Assembly (NCBI RefSeq): GCF_030818795.1
Contig: NZ_JAUTAY010000001.1
Span: forward strand, 1,860,001-1,924,000
Direction of reading: 5' to 3'
Length of the DNA stretch: 64,000 nucleotides
From: Microbacterium sp. SORGH_AS_0862
GTDB lineage: Bacteria > Actinomycetota > Actinomycetes > Actinomycetales > Microbacteriaceae
Part shown: one piece after another, positions 39,437 through 49,343 of the stretch
Layout: each line of letters starts with the position of its first letter
How positions within the stretch are numbered: the stretch's first letter is position 1
The notes under the pieces: generated by a model
Seen by the model: the letters and a program-made list of their open reading frames with translations, nothing else
What the model was told of the DNA's origin: nothing
Databases searched by the model: none
Program-made: the position numbers and the translations under genes

Positions 39437-40907
39437 ATGATCAACATCGACATCGATCTCGGATCGTGGTGGCTGATCGCCGTCTTCGTCTTCGACGTGG
39501 TGATCCGCATCGCGGCGATCATCATCGTCCCCCCGCAACCGACGCCCCACCGCCGCCATGGCGTGGTTGCTGGCGATCTACTTCATCCCCGTGATCGGTG
39601 TCGTGCTGTTCCTGGTGATCGGCACACCGCGCCTGCCGCGCAAGCGCCGCCGCAAGCAGCGCGCGATCAACGAGTACATCCAGCAGGCCACAGCGGGCCT
39701 CGATCACGGCACGCTGCGCCCCGGGGCGCCGGGCTGGTTCACCTCGCTCGTGCGGTTGAACACGAACCTCGGCGCGATGCCGCTCTCCGGCGACAACGAG
39801 GCGCACCTCATCGCCGACTACCAGGAGAGCCTGGATGCGATGGCCGACGCCATCCGCAGCGCCCGGCGCTATGTGCACGTCGAGTTCTACATCCTCCAGG
39901 CCGACGCTTCGACCGACAACTTCTTCCGCGCGCTCGAAGAGGTCAGCGAGCGGGGCGTCACCGTGCGGGTGCTGCTGGATCACTGGGCCAACAGGGGCAA
40001 GCCGTTCTACCGGCGCACGCTGAAGCGCCTGGACGCGATGGGGGCGCAGTGGCATCTGATGCTTCCCGTGCAGCCGCTGCGCGGCAAGTATCAGCGTCCC
40101 GACCTGCGCAACCACCGCAAGCTCCTCGTCATCGACGGGGACATCGCGTTCATGGGCTCGCAGAACGTCACCGATTCGACGTACAACCTGCGCAAGAACA
40201 TCCGCCGCGGCCTGCACTGGGTCGATCTGATGGTGCGCCTCGAGGGGCCCGTCGTCGGCAGCGTCAACGCGGTCTTCCTCTCCGACTGGTACAGCGAGAC
40301 CGACGAACTGCTGACGGAGGAGGTCGACGAGTTCGACCTGCGTCAGGCCACCGGTGATCTCGACTGCCAGATCGTGCCGAGCGGTCCGGGGTTCGAGTTC
40401 GAGAACAACCTGCGTCTGTTCCTCGGGCTCATGTACGCGGCGAAGGAGCGGATCATCCTCGTCAGCCCGTACTTCGTGCCGGACGAGTCCATCCTCAACG
40501 CCATCACGACCGCGTGCCATCGCGGTGTCGAAGTCGAGCTGTTCGTCTCCGAGGAGGGCGACCAGGCGATGGTCTACCACGCTCAGCGCAGCTACTACGA
40601 GGTGTTGCTGCGCGCGGGTGTGCGCATCTGGATGTACCGCAAGCCGTACATCCTGCACACCAAGGCGATGACCATCGACGACGAGGTCGCGGTCATCGGA
40701 TCGAGCAACATGGACATGCGCTCGTTCGGTCTGAACATGGAGATCTCGATGCTCGTGCGCGGCGAGGAGTTCGTCGATGAGATGCGGCAGGTCGAGGACC
40801 ACTACCGCAACCTCAGCACCGAGCTCACGCTCGAGGAGTGGCTGCGCCAGCCCCTGCGCTCCACCGTGCTCGACAACCTCGCCCGGTTGACGTCGGCCCT
40901 GCAGTAG
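39437..40907 (+). CDS. cls: Cardiolipin synthase (phospholipase D type; frameshifted in this sequence)
   Basis: Makes cardiolipin from phosphatidylglycerol at the membrane. The first frame gives the start and first helix (WWLIAVFVFDVVIRIAAIIIV); homology continues in the +1 frame from MAWLLAIYFIPVIGVVLF to the stop. Deleting one C of the six at 39529-39534 joins them into a 489-residue protein with two N-terminal helices and two HKD motifs, NHRKLLVIDGDIAFMGSQN and HTKAMTIDDEVAVIGSSN. GGGGGAG precedes the ATG at 39437. The shift lies in a homopolymer, so sequencing error is likely; a downstream ATG at 39558 would lose the first helix. Confidence 0.9.
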
Positions 40908-41023
40908 CGGCGATCGTGACCCGCCCGTTACCGGGCTTTCCGGTGATGCGCAGGCCGCTGCGACAGGATGAGAGTCCGCAGGCCGCATCGCGGCCGCATC
41001 CGCAGATCTCTGAGGGAGCCGTC

Positions 41024-41722
41024 ATGCGCCGCACCACGACCCTGCTCACCATCACCGGCTCGTTGCTCATCGCCGCCGGCATGCTCACCGGATGCGCAGG
41101 CGACGCCGCGCCCGGCGAGTCCGCCGTGGCCGACCTGCAGGTGGATGCGGGCTGGGCCGACAGCGGCAGGATGATCGCGGTCGTGACCGAGGGAAGCTCC
41201 ACCTGTGTGCCGGTCGCCGACACGCCCGCCTTCGCGGACGGCGTGATCACGGTGAGCCTCGACGACGCACCGGGCGATGCAGGCCGAGCCTGCACGAAGG
41301 ACCTCGTGCCGCGCGTCACGCTCGTGGGCGTGCCCGAGGGCGTCGATCCCGCGCAGGCGACCCGCGTGGACGTGCGCTACGGCAACGCATCCGGCAGCGT
41401 CGAGCTGCCCGGGGTCGAGGGCCTCGCCGGCCCCGGGACGCAGACCGACTTCCTGCCGAGCGCCGGTTGGCTCACCTCGGGCGGATTCGCGCTCGTGACG
41501 TGGGGCTCCTCCTCCTGTGCGCCCGTCGTGGACACGATCACGAAGACGGCGGACGCCGAGATCACGCTCACCTTCCAGACCCCGGCCGCGGACCGCGCCT
41601 GCACGATGGATATGGCCCCGCGTGCGCTGATCGGCTCCGCCGAGGGCGTGGCCGAGGGAGTCGGTGTCGAGCTGGTGCTCGTCGGCGACACGTTCGACAA
41701 CACCCGCGTCCCCGTCCTCTGA
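41024..41722 (+). CDS. Putative lipoprotein with two internal repeats
   Basis: Exported lipoprotein of 232 residues; signal ends in the lipobox LTGC (about Cys24). The mature part contains two similar halves: DAGWADSGRMIAVVTEGSSTCVPV...RACTKDLVPR (about 36-95) and SAGWLTSGGFALVTWGSSSCAPV...RACTMDMAPR (about 144-202). Each has two cysteines that could pair. Not recognised as a named family. The start at 41024 is chosen because the signal peptide begins there and GAGGGAG precedes it. Confidence 0.82.
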   Translation: MRRTTTLLTITGSLLIAAGMLTGCAGDAAPGESAVADLQVDAGWADSGRMIAVVTEGSSTCVPVADTPAFADGVITVSLDDAPGDAGRACTKDLVPRVTLVGVPEGVDPAQATRVDVRYGNASGSVELPGVEGLAGPGTQTDFLPSAGWLTSGGFALVTWGSSSCAPVVDTITKTADAEITLTFQTPAADRACTMDMAPRALIGSAEGVAEGVGVELVLVGDTFDNTRVPVL

Positions 41723-41752
41723 CCCGTCGGCGCTGTCGGACGTCACCTACTT

Positions 41753-41796
41753 CGCCTGTCACAGATCGACGAAATCGGCTCGATCTGTGACAGGCG
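41753..41796. repeat. Palindrome A upstream of the nuclease gene
   Basis: Arms CGCCTGTCACAGATCGA (41753-41769) and its exact inverse complement (41780-41796) around a ten-base centre. Same family as the palindrome at 4694-4739. Confidence 0.85.
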
Positions 41797-41814
41797 AGCG
41801 GCTGGTCCGGATGC

Positions 41815-41860
41815 TCCCCTGTCCCAAACCGATCGCTTCGGCTCGATCTGTGACAGGGGA
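41815..41860. repeat. Palindrome B upstream of the nuclease gene (left arm degenerate)
   Basis: The right arm CGATCTGTGACAGGGGA matches the family; the left arm TCCCCTGTCCCAAACCG has three mismatches. The outer base pairs are CCCCTG/CAGGGG instead of CGCCTG/CAGGCG, a second subtype. Confidence 0.7.
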
Positions 41861-41974
41861 ATCCTGGGGATCGCGCACTGTGTGGCGCGCGTGCGTTCCT
41901 CCACACGTGCTCGCTGCGGCGTGTCGGCGTGGGGATGATCTGCCGTCGGTCCGGAGTGCCTCCAGTGTGGAGCC

Positions 41975-42919
41975 GTGTCAGGAGGCATCCCCCACGATCT
42001 CGGACCCGCATTTCGTGTGGGTGCCGCACGGAAACTCGGTGTTTCCGAGGCGGCGCTACGCGCGCCCGATCTGCTGCGACCGTTCCACGGGGTGCGGGCG
42101 AAGGAGCGCGAGCCCCCTGCGCAGTGGCGCGGTGGTCTGCTCGGCATCCATGAGGCTCGCCACATCGGACGAGCCTTGGATTTCGCGACTCAGATGGGCG
42201 CACATGAGTTCTTCACCCACGCGACGGCGGCGGTCCTCCTCGGGCTGCCGTTGCCGCCGCGCCTGGTTCGCGATGACGAGGTGCACGTGGGGGTCTTGGC
42301 TCCGCGGCGTCCTCCGCGGGGACGCGGCGTGGCAGGTCATCAAGCGGTCCCCGACCTCACCTCGGTGGTCCTGCATCGCGACACGGGTCTGCATCTCACC
42401 TCGCCGGCGACGACCTGGGCGATGCTGGCCGCATCCCTCCGCCATCCCTACGACGTGGTGGCCGTCGGTGACGCGGTCCTGCGCGACTGGAGGCTCGAGC
42501 CGCTGGCGTCGATTGCCGAGATGAGCCGAGCAGTGGATGCGGGACGGAGGGTGGGAGTGGCGCGTCTCCGGGAGGCGCTCCCACGTTTGCGTGCCAGGTC
42601 GGGGTCGCGACCTGAGACGTGGCTCCGGCTCACGATCATCGATGCAGGATTGCCCCAACCCGATCTGAACGTCGACGTGTTCGTGGCAGGTGAGTACGTC
42701 GCGTGCGTCGACCTCGCGTATCCGGAGCGTCGCATCGCGTTCGAGTACGAGGGTGAGCACCACCTGCGTGACCCGCGCCAGTGGGCGTCGGACATCGAGC
42801 GCTACGAGCGTCTCGCCGCGGCCGGGTGGCTCGTCATCCGTGCAACGAAGCAGGACGTCTTCGAGCAGCACGGTCGCTTCATCGCACGCGCCCGTCGAGC
42901 GCTCGCGTCGCGATGGTGA
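41975..42919 (+). CDS. Putative PD-(D/E)XK (DUF559/Vsr-like) endonuclease with AbiEi-type N-terminus
   Basis: Protein of 314 residues. The N-terminus, FRVGAARKLGVSEAALRAPDLLRPFHGVRA, resembles the winged-helix region of AbiEi-like proteins. The C-terminal domain has the order AYPERRIAFEYEGEHHLRDPRQWASDIERYERLAAAGWLVIRATKQDV (about 245-295): a strand-Asp/Glu core, ExE and a helix, as in Vsr-like and DUF559 nucleases. The CDLAYP Asp and EYEGE Glu would be metal ligands. It is a lone gene between two pairs of palindromes, has no partner toxin or methylase, and starts with GTG six bases after CAGTGT. Function unproven. Confidence 0.8.
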   Translation: MSGGIPHDLGPAFRVGAARKLGVSEAALRAPDLLRPFHGVRAKEREPPAQWRGGLLGIHEARHIGRALDFATQMGAHEFFTHATAAVLLGLPLPPRLVRDDEVHVGVLAPRRPPRGRGVAGHQAVPDLTSVVLHRDTGLHLTSPATTWAMLAASLRHPYDVVAVGDAVLRDWRLEPLASIAEMSRAVDAGRRVGVARLREALPRLRARSGSRPETWLRLTIIDAGLPQPDLNVDVFVAGEYVACVDLAYPERRIAFEYEGEHHLRDPRQWASDIERYERLAAAGWLVIRATKQDVFEQHGRFIARARRALASRW

Positions 42920-42940
42920 TGCCACGCGGCGGTGATCGTG

Positions 42941-42988
42941 CTCGCCTGTCACAGATCGACGCCGATCGCGCGATCTGTGACAGGTGAG
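42941..42988. repeat. Palindrome A downstream of the nuclease gene
   Basis: CTCGCCTGTCACAGATCG (42941-42958) pairs with CGATCTGTGACAGGTGAG (42971-42988) with one mismatch. It begins 21 bases after the nuclease stop. Confidence 0.8.
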
Positions 42989-43003
42989 CAGAGAAATGCC
43001 TCG

Positions 43004-43051
43004 TTCCCCTGTCACAGATGTAGGCGAAGGCGTCGGTCTGGGACAGGGGAA
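43004..43051. repeat. Palindrome B downstream of the nuclease gene
   Basis: TTCCCCTGTCACAGAT (43004-43019) and GTCTGGGACAGGGGAA (43036-43051) form an imperfect inverted repeat of the CCCCTG/CAGGGG subtype. A then B occur in the same order on both sides of the nuclease gene. Confidence 0.75.
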
Positions 43052-43108
43052 GGCTGCGGCGCGAAGCGGGCGGGCGCCGGCGGCGGAGGCGGCGCGGCGC
43101 GACGGGGG

Positions 43109-43339
43109 TCAGTCCTGGCGGACGAGGAGGTCGCCGATCTCGCAGTCGAGGGCGCGGCAGATCGCCGACAGGGTCGAGTACCGGATCGCGCGGGCGCGGT
43201 CGTTCTTCAGCACCGACAGATTCACCACCGACACCCCCACCGTGCGCGACAGCTCCGCCAGGGTCATCCCGCGCTCGGTCAGCAGCTCGTCGAGCCGGCA
43301 GTGGACGCCGCTCGGCCCGTCGTCCTCTGCGGGGCTCAT
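43109..43339 (-). CDS. XRE-family (Cro/CI-like) transcriptional regulator
   Basis: Small DNA-binding protein of 76 residues. The helix-turn-helix is MTLAELSRTVGVSVVNLSVLKNDRARAIRYSTLSAICRALDCEIGDLL (about 25-72), the YozG/HTH_26 type usually encoded next to DUF2975 membrane proteins. The ATG overlaps the stop of the DUF2975 gene (ATGA), so the two are co-translated. It probably autoregulates the AT-rich promoter upstream of its partner. Confidence 0.88.
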   Translation of the reverse strand: MSPAEDDGPSGVHCRLDELLTERGMTLAELSRTVGVSVVNLSVLKNDRARAIRYSTLSAICRALDCEIGDLLVRQD

Positions 43340-43956
43340 ACGAGGCCCTCGGTGTCGCGCTGCAGCCGGTCGCCGACCGTGAACACGGTGCTGGCCATCG
43401 CCACGATGAAGGCGGCGAGGATGACGGGAGGCAGCTCCACGCTGATGATGGGGTTGTCGAACGTGCCCTGCGAGATGTCGCGGAACGCGTCGTTGGCGAC
43501 GATGTTGCCGAAGAACGGCACGCCGAACAGCCCGGCCAGTCCCGACGCCCCCGCCGAGACGACGAGCGCCGTGTTGCGCCGGTTGAACACCCGCCCGCGC
43601 ATGACCGACAGCGTCACCAGCAGGAGGCAGACGACGAGCGCGGTGACGGATGCGGCGAGCACGAGTTGCTGGAGCACCAGTGCGCCCGTGCCCGCGAGCG
43701 AGAGGGAGCTCGGCGTGATCCACGCGCGCTCCAACAGGATGTCGCGCATCGCCCCGTCGGGTCCGATGGGAGCGGCGACCGTCGTGTCGGAGAACAGCGC
43801 CTCGACGGGAATCGCCTTACCGCTGAGCGCGTCGACGATCCGCCCGATCGCGAAGAAGAGCGTGACACCGACGACCGCGATCCCTGCGCCGACGAAGATC
43901 CACATCGCGGCGATGTCGCTGCCGCGCAGCACGCGGGCCTGAGTGGGGGTGGTCAT
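43336..43956 (-). CDS. DUF2975-like membrane protein
   Basis: Protein of 206 residues with four predicted helices (about 14-36, 85-108, 123-145, 168-190). The arrangement with an XRE regulator of the YozG type downstream, and the RGRVFNRRNTALVV segment between helices, match DUF2975 proteins. Function unknown. The ATG at 43956 follows GGGAGGA. The promoter region is strikingly AT-rich for this genome. Confidence 0.8.
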   Translation of the reverse strand: MTTPTQARVLRGSDIAAMWIFVGAGIAVVGVTLFFAIGRIVDALSGKAIPVEALFSDTTVAAPIGPDGAMRDILLERAWITPSSLSLAGTGALVLQQLVLAASVTALVVCLLLVTLSVMRGRVFNRRNTALVVSAGASGLAGLFGVPFFGNIVANDAFRDISQGTFDNPIISVELPPVILAAFIVAMASTVFTVGDRLQRDTEGLV

Positions 43957-43971
43957 GAGGTCCTCCCTGCC

Positions 43972-44004
43972 ATATCGAATATCGTTGTTATCGAAAAACG
44001 ATAT
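43972..44004. promoter_or_regulatory. AT-rich operator/promoter of the DUF2975-XRE pair
   Basis: ATATCG occurs at 43972 and 43979, TTATCG at 43988, and CGATAT at 43999 as the inverse partner, so 43979-44004 is bounded by inverted ATATCG repeats. The region is about 17 bases upstream of the DUF2975 start and is a likely binding site of the XRE regulator. Confidence 0.55.
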
Positions 44005-44041
44005 GGCATGACGGGTGTGACCGCAAGCGGCGGATGCGGTG

Positions 44042-44052
44042 CGCCCACGGCG
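44042..44052. promoter_or_regulatory. Candidate ClgR box upstream of clpC
   Basis: CGCCCACGGCG fits CGC-Y-N-A-N-R-GCG, the core of ClgR operators controlling clp genes in actinobacteria, and is followed by AAC as in the longer consensus. It lies just upstream of the putative clpC promoter. Confidence 0.5.
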
Positions 44053-44061
44053 AACACGGGC

Positions 44062-44088
44062 TTGCCGCATCCGTGCTCTGGTTAGCCT
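44062..44088 (+). promoter_or_regulatory. Putative clpC promoter
   Basis: TTGCCG (44062-44067) and TAGCCT (44083-44088) separated by 15 bases could be -35 and -10 elements. The leader to the clpC ATG would be about 60 bases. Confidence 0.4.
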
Positions 44089-44154
44089 CGATGTACAGCG
44101 CGCCGGAGGGTGCGCCCGATGTTGGCGTCACCTGGCGCCGGAGGAGTAGCCGCG

Positions 44155-46680
<2,526 letters not shown>

Positions 46681-46693
46681 CACCTCACACGCA

Positions 46694-46728
46694 CGAAGGG
46701 CCGGATGCACACCGCATCCGGCCCTTCG
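46694..46728 (+). terminator. clpC terminator hairpin
   Basis: CGAAGGGCCGGATGC (46694-46708) and its exact inverse complement (46714-46728) form a 15-base stem with a five-base loop, 14 bases after the clpC stop. No U-tract follows. Confidence 0.75.
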
Positions 46729-46750
46729 GCGTACGCGCCGCATCCCGGCG

Positions 46751-46756
46751 TAGGGT
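46751..46756 (+). promoter_or_regulatory. -10 box of leaderless acetyltransferase promoter
   Basis: TAGGGT, six bases, then the GTG at 46763. Confidence 0.5.
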
Positions 46757-46762
46757 TGCACC

Positions 46763-47266
46763 GTGAGCGAGTTCACCGTGCGGCCGGCGCGGACGGCAGA
46801 TGTACGTGCGATCCATCGGATGCTGGAGCCGTACGTGCAGCGCCGCATCCTGCTCGGCAAGGACATCGTCGTGCTCTACGAGGCGGTGCAGCAGTTCCTG
46901 GTCGCGGAGGACGCCGACGGCGAGCTCATCGGATGCGGCGCCCTTCACGTCATGTGGGACGACCTGGGCGAGATCCGCACGCTGATCGTCGACGACGCGT
47001 GGCTGCACCGCGGCGTCGGGCGGGCGCTCGTCGAGGGGCTCGAGCAACAGGCGCGCACGCTCGGGCTGTCGCGCCTGTTCTGCCTCACGTTCGAGGTCGA
47101 CTTCTTCACGCGGCGCGGCTTCGCGCCGATCGGGGAGCACGTCGTCGATCCGGACGTCTACTCGCAGCTGGTGCGCAGCCCCGACGAGGGCATCGCCGAG
47201 TTCCTCGACCTCGCGCACGTGAAGCCGAACACCCTCGGCAACACGAGGATGCTCAAGGAGCTCTGA
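46763..47266 (+). CDS. Amino-acid N-acetyltransferase (GNAT, N-acetylglutamate synthase-like)
   Basis: Protein of 167 residues. VRPARTADVRAIHRMLEPYVQRRILLGKD at the N-terminus, CGALHVMWDDLGEIRTLIV, the acetyl-CoA loop HRGVGRALVEGLE (about 90-102) and the end region LDLAHVKPNTLGNTRML follow the short stand-alone N-acetylglutamate synthases of actinobacteria (Rv2747 type) that start arginine synthesis. No arginine genes lie nearby. GTG start fixed by the -10 box. Confidence 0.88.
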   Translation: MSEFTVRPARTADVRAIHRMLEPYVQRRILLGKDIVVLYEAVQQFLVAEDADGELIGCGALHVMWDDLGEIRTLIVDDAWLHRGVGRALVEGLEQQARTLGLSRLFCLTFEVDFFTRRGFAPIGEHVVDPDVYSQLVRSPDEGIAEFLDLAHVKPNTLGNTRMLKEL

Positions 47267-47311
47267 GGTTCGCGCGCGGAGAGCCGCGGGGGCGGGGCGC
47301 CGGGTGCGACG

Positions 47312-47317
47312 TAGCCT
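47312..47317 (+). promoter_or_regulatory. -10 box of leaderless membrane protein gene
   Basis: TAGCCT, six bases, then the GTG at 47324. Confidence 0.5.
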
Positions 47318-47323
47318 GGATGC

Positions 47324-47998
47324 GTGAGCACTCCCACCCCGCGTCGTCGCCCGTCGAAGGCCGTGTACCGCCGTCGCCGCCTCGTCGCGCTGATCGGACT
47401 GCTGGTCGTCATCGGTCTGGTGTGGCTTTTCATCGCTCAGCCGTGGAACTCCGCCGCCGCGCCTGCGCCGGCCGCATCCAGCCCTGTCGCGACGCCGGAC
47501 CCCTCCACGCCGGCCGCGACCGATGCCCCCGCGACCGACGCGCCCGCGGACGAGGCGACGGCCGGCGGCGAGCCGACGGACGCGGGCATCCCCACCTGCA
47601 CCAAGGACGACGTGCGTGTGGAGGCGCTGACCAATCAGTCGACCTACGCGGCGGACGAGAACCCGCAGCTGTCGATCCGACTCACGAACACCTCGGCCGC
47701 GGACTGCACGATCAACGTCGGCACGACGAGTCAGACCTTCACCGTCACATCCGGCGAGGACACGTGGTGGCGTTCGACGGACTGCCAGAGCGAGCCGAGC
47801 GACATGGTCGTGACCCTCACCGCGGGTCAGACCGTGACCAGCGCGACGCCCATCACCTGGGACCGCACGCGCTCCGCCGTCGACACCTGCCAGAACGCGA
47901 ACCGGCCCAAGGCGCCGGGTGGCGGTGCGTCGTATCACCTGGCCGTGTCGATCGGCGGCATCTCGTCCGCGCAGTCTGCGCAGTTCCTGCTGAACTAA
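47324..47998 (+). CDS. Membrane-anchored extracellular protein of unknown function
   Basis: Protein of 224 residues: a basic N-terminus, one helix (RLVALIGLLVVIGLVWLFI, about 19-37), an Ala/Pro/Thr-rich linker to about 90 and a beta-rich domain with four cysteines (IPTCTKDDV, ADCTINVG, STDCQSE, VDTCQNA) that could form two disulfides. The domain with NPQLSIRLTNTSAADC resembles DUF4232-like or intracellular-proteinase-inhibitor-like folds but I cannot assign it firmly. Its stop codon overlaps the remnant of an esterase 3' end described at 48001. Confidence 0.8.
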   Translation: MSTPTPRRRPSKAVYRRRRLVALIGLLVVIGLVWLFIAQPWNSAAAPAPAASSPVATPDPSTPAATDAPATDAPADEATAGGEPTDAGIPTCTKDDVRVEALTNQSTYAADENPQLSIRLTNTSAADCTINVGTTSQTFTVTSGEDTWWRSTDCQSEPSDMVVTLTAGQTVTSATPITWDRTRSAVDTCQNANRPKAPGGGASYHLAVSIGGISSAQSAQFLLN

Positions 47999-48000
47999 GC

Positions 48001-48030
48001 GTCCAGCCCGAACGTCTCGGCGGCGAGGTC
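48001..48030. repeat. Left direct repeat flanking the TIGR04255 island (remnant esterase 3' end)
   Basis: GTCCAGCCCGAAC + two bases + CTCGGCGGCGAGGTC; 28 of 30 bases match 49821-49850. Read on the minus strand it encodes DLAAETFGLDA then TAG, versus DLAAELFGLDR then TAG at the real end of the esterase gene. CCGAGA follows a short divergent stretch in both copies. Confidence 0.85.
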
Positions 48031-48050
48031 CCTATCCGAGAGAGTCAGGC

Positions 48051-48056
48051 TAGGCT
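48051..48056 (+). promoter_or_regulatory. -10 box of the TIGR04255 island
   Basis: TAGGCT, six bases, then the GTG at 48063. The island therefore carries a promoter of the host type at its left end. Confidence 0.5.
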
Positions 48057-48062
48057 GTCAAT

Positions 48063-48854
48063 GTGACTGATGGCGTACCCGTCGACGTCCTGACTCGTGT
48101 TCTCGCCGATCCTCCCGTGACAGAAGCGGTCGCCGGAATCGAGTTCCGGGGTCGAGGCTTTGATGTGATCCGTCTCGTACATGAGGCGGCGCGTTGGGGT
48201 GAGGATTTTCCCATCGGTTCTGTGCAGCCCGCGCTACCTGTGACGCGCCCCGTGGGGCAGCCGGGGGCGGAGTTTGAGATGGAGTTCTTCACAGTGCCGC
48301 CGCCTCGGCTCTGGAACGCGTCTCAGGACCAGCAGTGGCTTGTGCAGTTGCAGGACGATCGACTCCTCCTGAACTGGCGCAAGGTGGACGCAGCGTGCAC
48401 GTACCCGAAGTACGAGACGATCCGAACTGAGTTCGAGCGAGTGCTATCAATGCTCGATATCCCGATCGGCCAGGAGCTAGTGCCGTTGGTCGCAGAGTTC
48501 TCGTATGTGAATCACATCACCCACGACGAAGCGTCTGGTCTGCACGAGATTTATTCAGTCTTCCAGCGACCCACACAGCCTCTGCCAGGTGCGGTTGTCA
48601 GCGAGCGGTACGAGCTGGTTACCAGGGAAAGAACTGAGCTTGGTTTTGCGCAGCTCACCGTGACTATTCAGCCTGCGGCCGGAGACAACGCGACAACTCT
48701 GACCGTGTCCACAAAGTCCTTTGCAGGTTCGCAGCTAGAATCGAGTCAGATTATGGAACTGATCGATTCTGCTCACGAGGTGTCAAAGCGAGCATTCTTT
48801 GCCATCGTCTCGGACCGGGCAACCAGTAACTGGGGGGTTCAAGATGGTTCCTAG
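48063..48854 (+). CDS. TIGR04255 family protein
   Basis: Cytosolic protein of 263 residues. The N-terminus VTEAVAGIEFRG and the C-terminal helix MELIDSAHEVSKRAFFAIVSDRATSNWG match the TIGR04255 family, sporadically distributed proteins of unknown function with a typical HE...F...WG ending. Base composition is clearly lower in G+C than its neighbours (codons such as CTA, ACT, TTT are frequent). The next gene starts before this one ends (11-base overlap), so the three island genes form one operon. Confidence 0.82.
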   Translation: MTDGVPVDVLTRVLADPPVTEAVAGIEFRGRGFDVIRLVHEAARWGEDFPIGSVQPALPVTRPVGQPGAEFEMEFFTVPPPRLWNASQDQQWLVQLQDDRLLLNWRKVDAACTYPKYETIRTEFERVLSMLDIPIGQELVPLVAEFSYVNHITHDEASGLHEIYSVFQRPTQPLPGAVVSERYELVTRERTELGFAQLTVTIQPAAGDNATTLTVSTKSFAGSQLESSQIMELIDSAHEVSKRAFFAIVSDRATSNWGVQDGS

Positions 48855-49338
48855 CGCCACGCTAACGCGAGAAAACTCGCTCAATACCTCACCGTCGACA
48901 CTGAAATCCATGGCGCCAAGCCTGTCCCACATGGTTCCCGTCCGTCCATCAGCTGGTCGCACTCGACGGGATCTTTTGGTGTACGCACACCGCCAGTTAC
49001 GTGACCTTGCGGAGCGCCAGCGCGCGGTGAATATCGAGCCATACCGGATCATCCTGAGGTTGCTCGGCCATGTCTTGACCGATGGTGCCCCTACTCCACA
49101 GATCGGGGACAACGGTGATGGTGGCGTAGCCGTTGACTGGCTGGTGGATGATGTTTCGGTGCGTCTCGATTACGAGGATGAGACAGAAATCCTGCTTACT
49201 GCTGTGCGCGGCAGGGAGCGCATCCTGTGTGACACCCTCACCAAATGGTGGGTAGAGGACGACGTGACCATCAAGCAAGCAAGGGAGCTTCTCTCAGGCC
49301 TTGCTGGGCAGGTTCGGAACCCTATCCCGCTGAGCTAA
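48844..49338 (+). CDS. Unassigned island protein 2
   Basis: Protein of 164 residues, soluble, not recognised. A Ser/Thr-rich N-terminal 40 residues (possible late start at MAPSLSHM or MVPVRPS) precede TRRDLLVYAHRQLRDLAERQ and a helical/beta part with GGVAVDWLVDDVSVRLDYEDETEILLTAVRGRERILCDTLTKWW (about 92-135). The ATG at 48844 overlaps the TIGR04255 gene. Low G+C like its partners. Co-expression with TIGR04255 suggests a shared complex or pathway. Confidence 0.65.
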   Translation: MVPSATLTRENSLNTSPSTLKSMAPSLSHMVPVRPSAGRTRRDLLVYAHRQLRDLAERQRAVNIEPYRIILRLLGHVLTDGAPTPQIGDNGDGGVAVDWLVDDVSVRLDYEDETEILLTAVRGRERILCDTLTKWWVEDDVTIKQARELLSGLAGQVRNPIPLS

Positions 49339-49343
49339 AAACC

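Noticed and set aside
41975..42919. AbiEi/AbiEii toxin-antitoxin system
   Set aside because: The N-terminus resembles AbiEi but no nucleotidyltransferase toxin gene is adjacent, and the C-terminal half looks like a nuclease.
41753..43051. Palindromes as simple transcription terminators
   Set aside because: They come in ordered pairs on both sides of one gene, have no U-tracts, and the related copy at 4694 lies between divergent genes where no terminator is needed.
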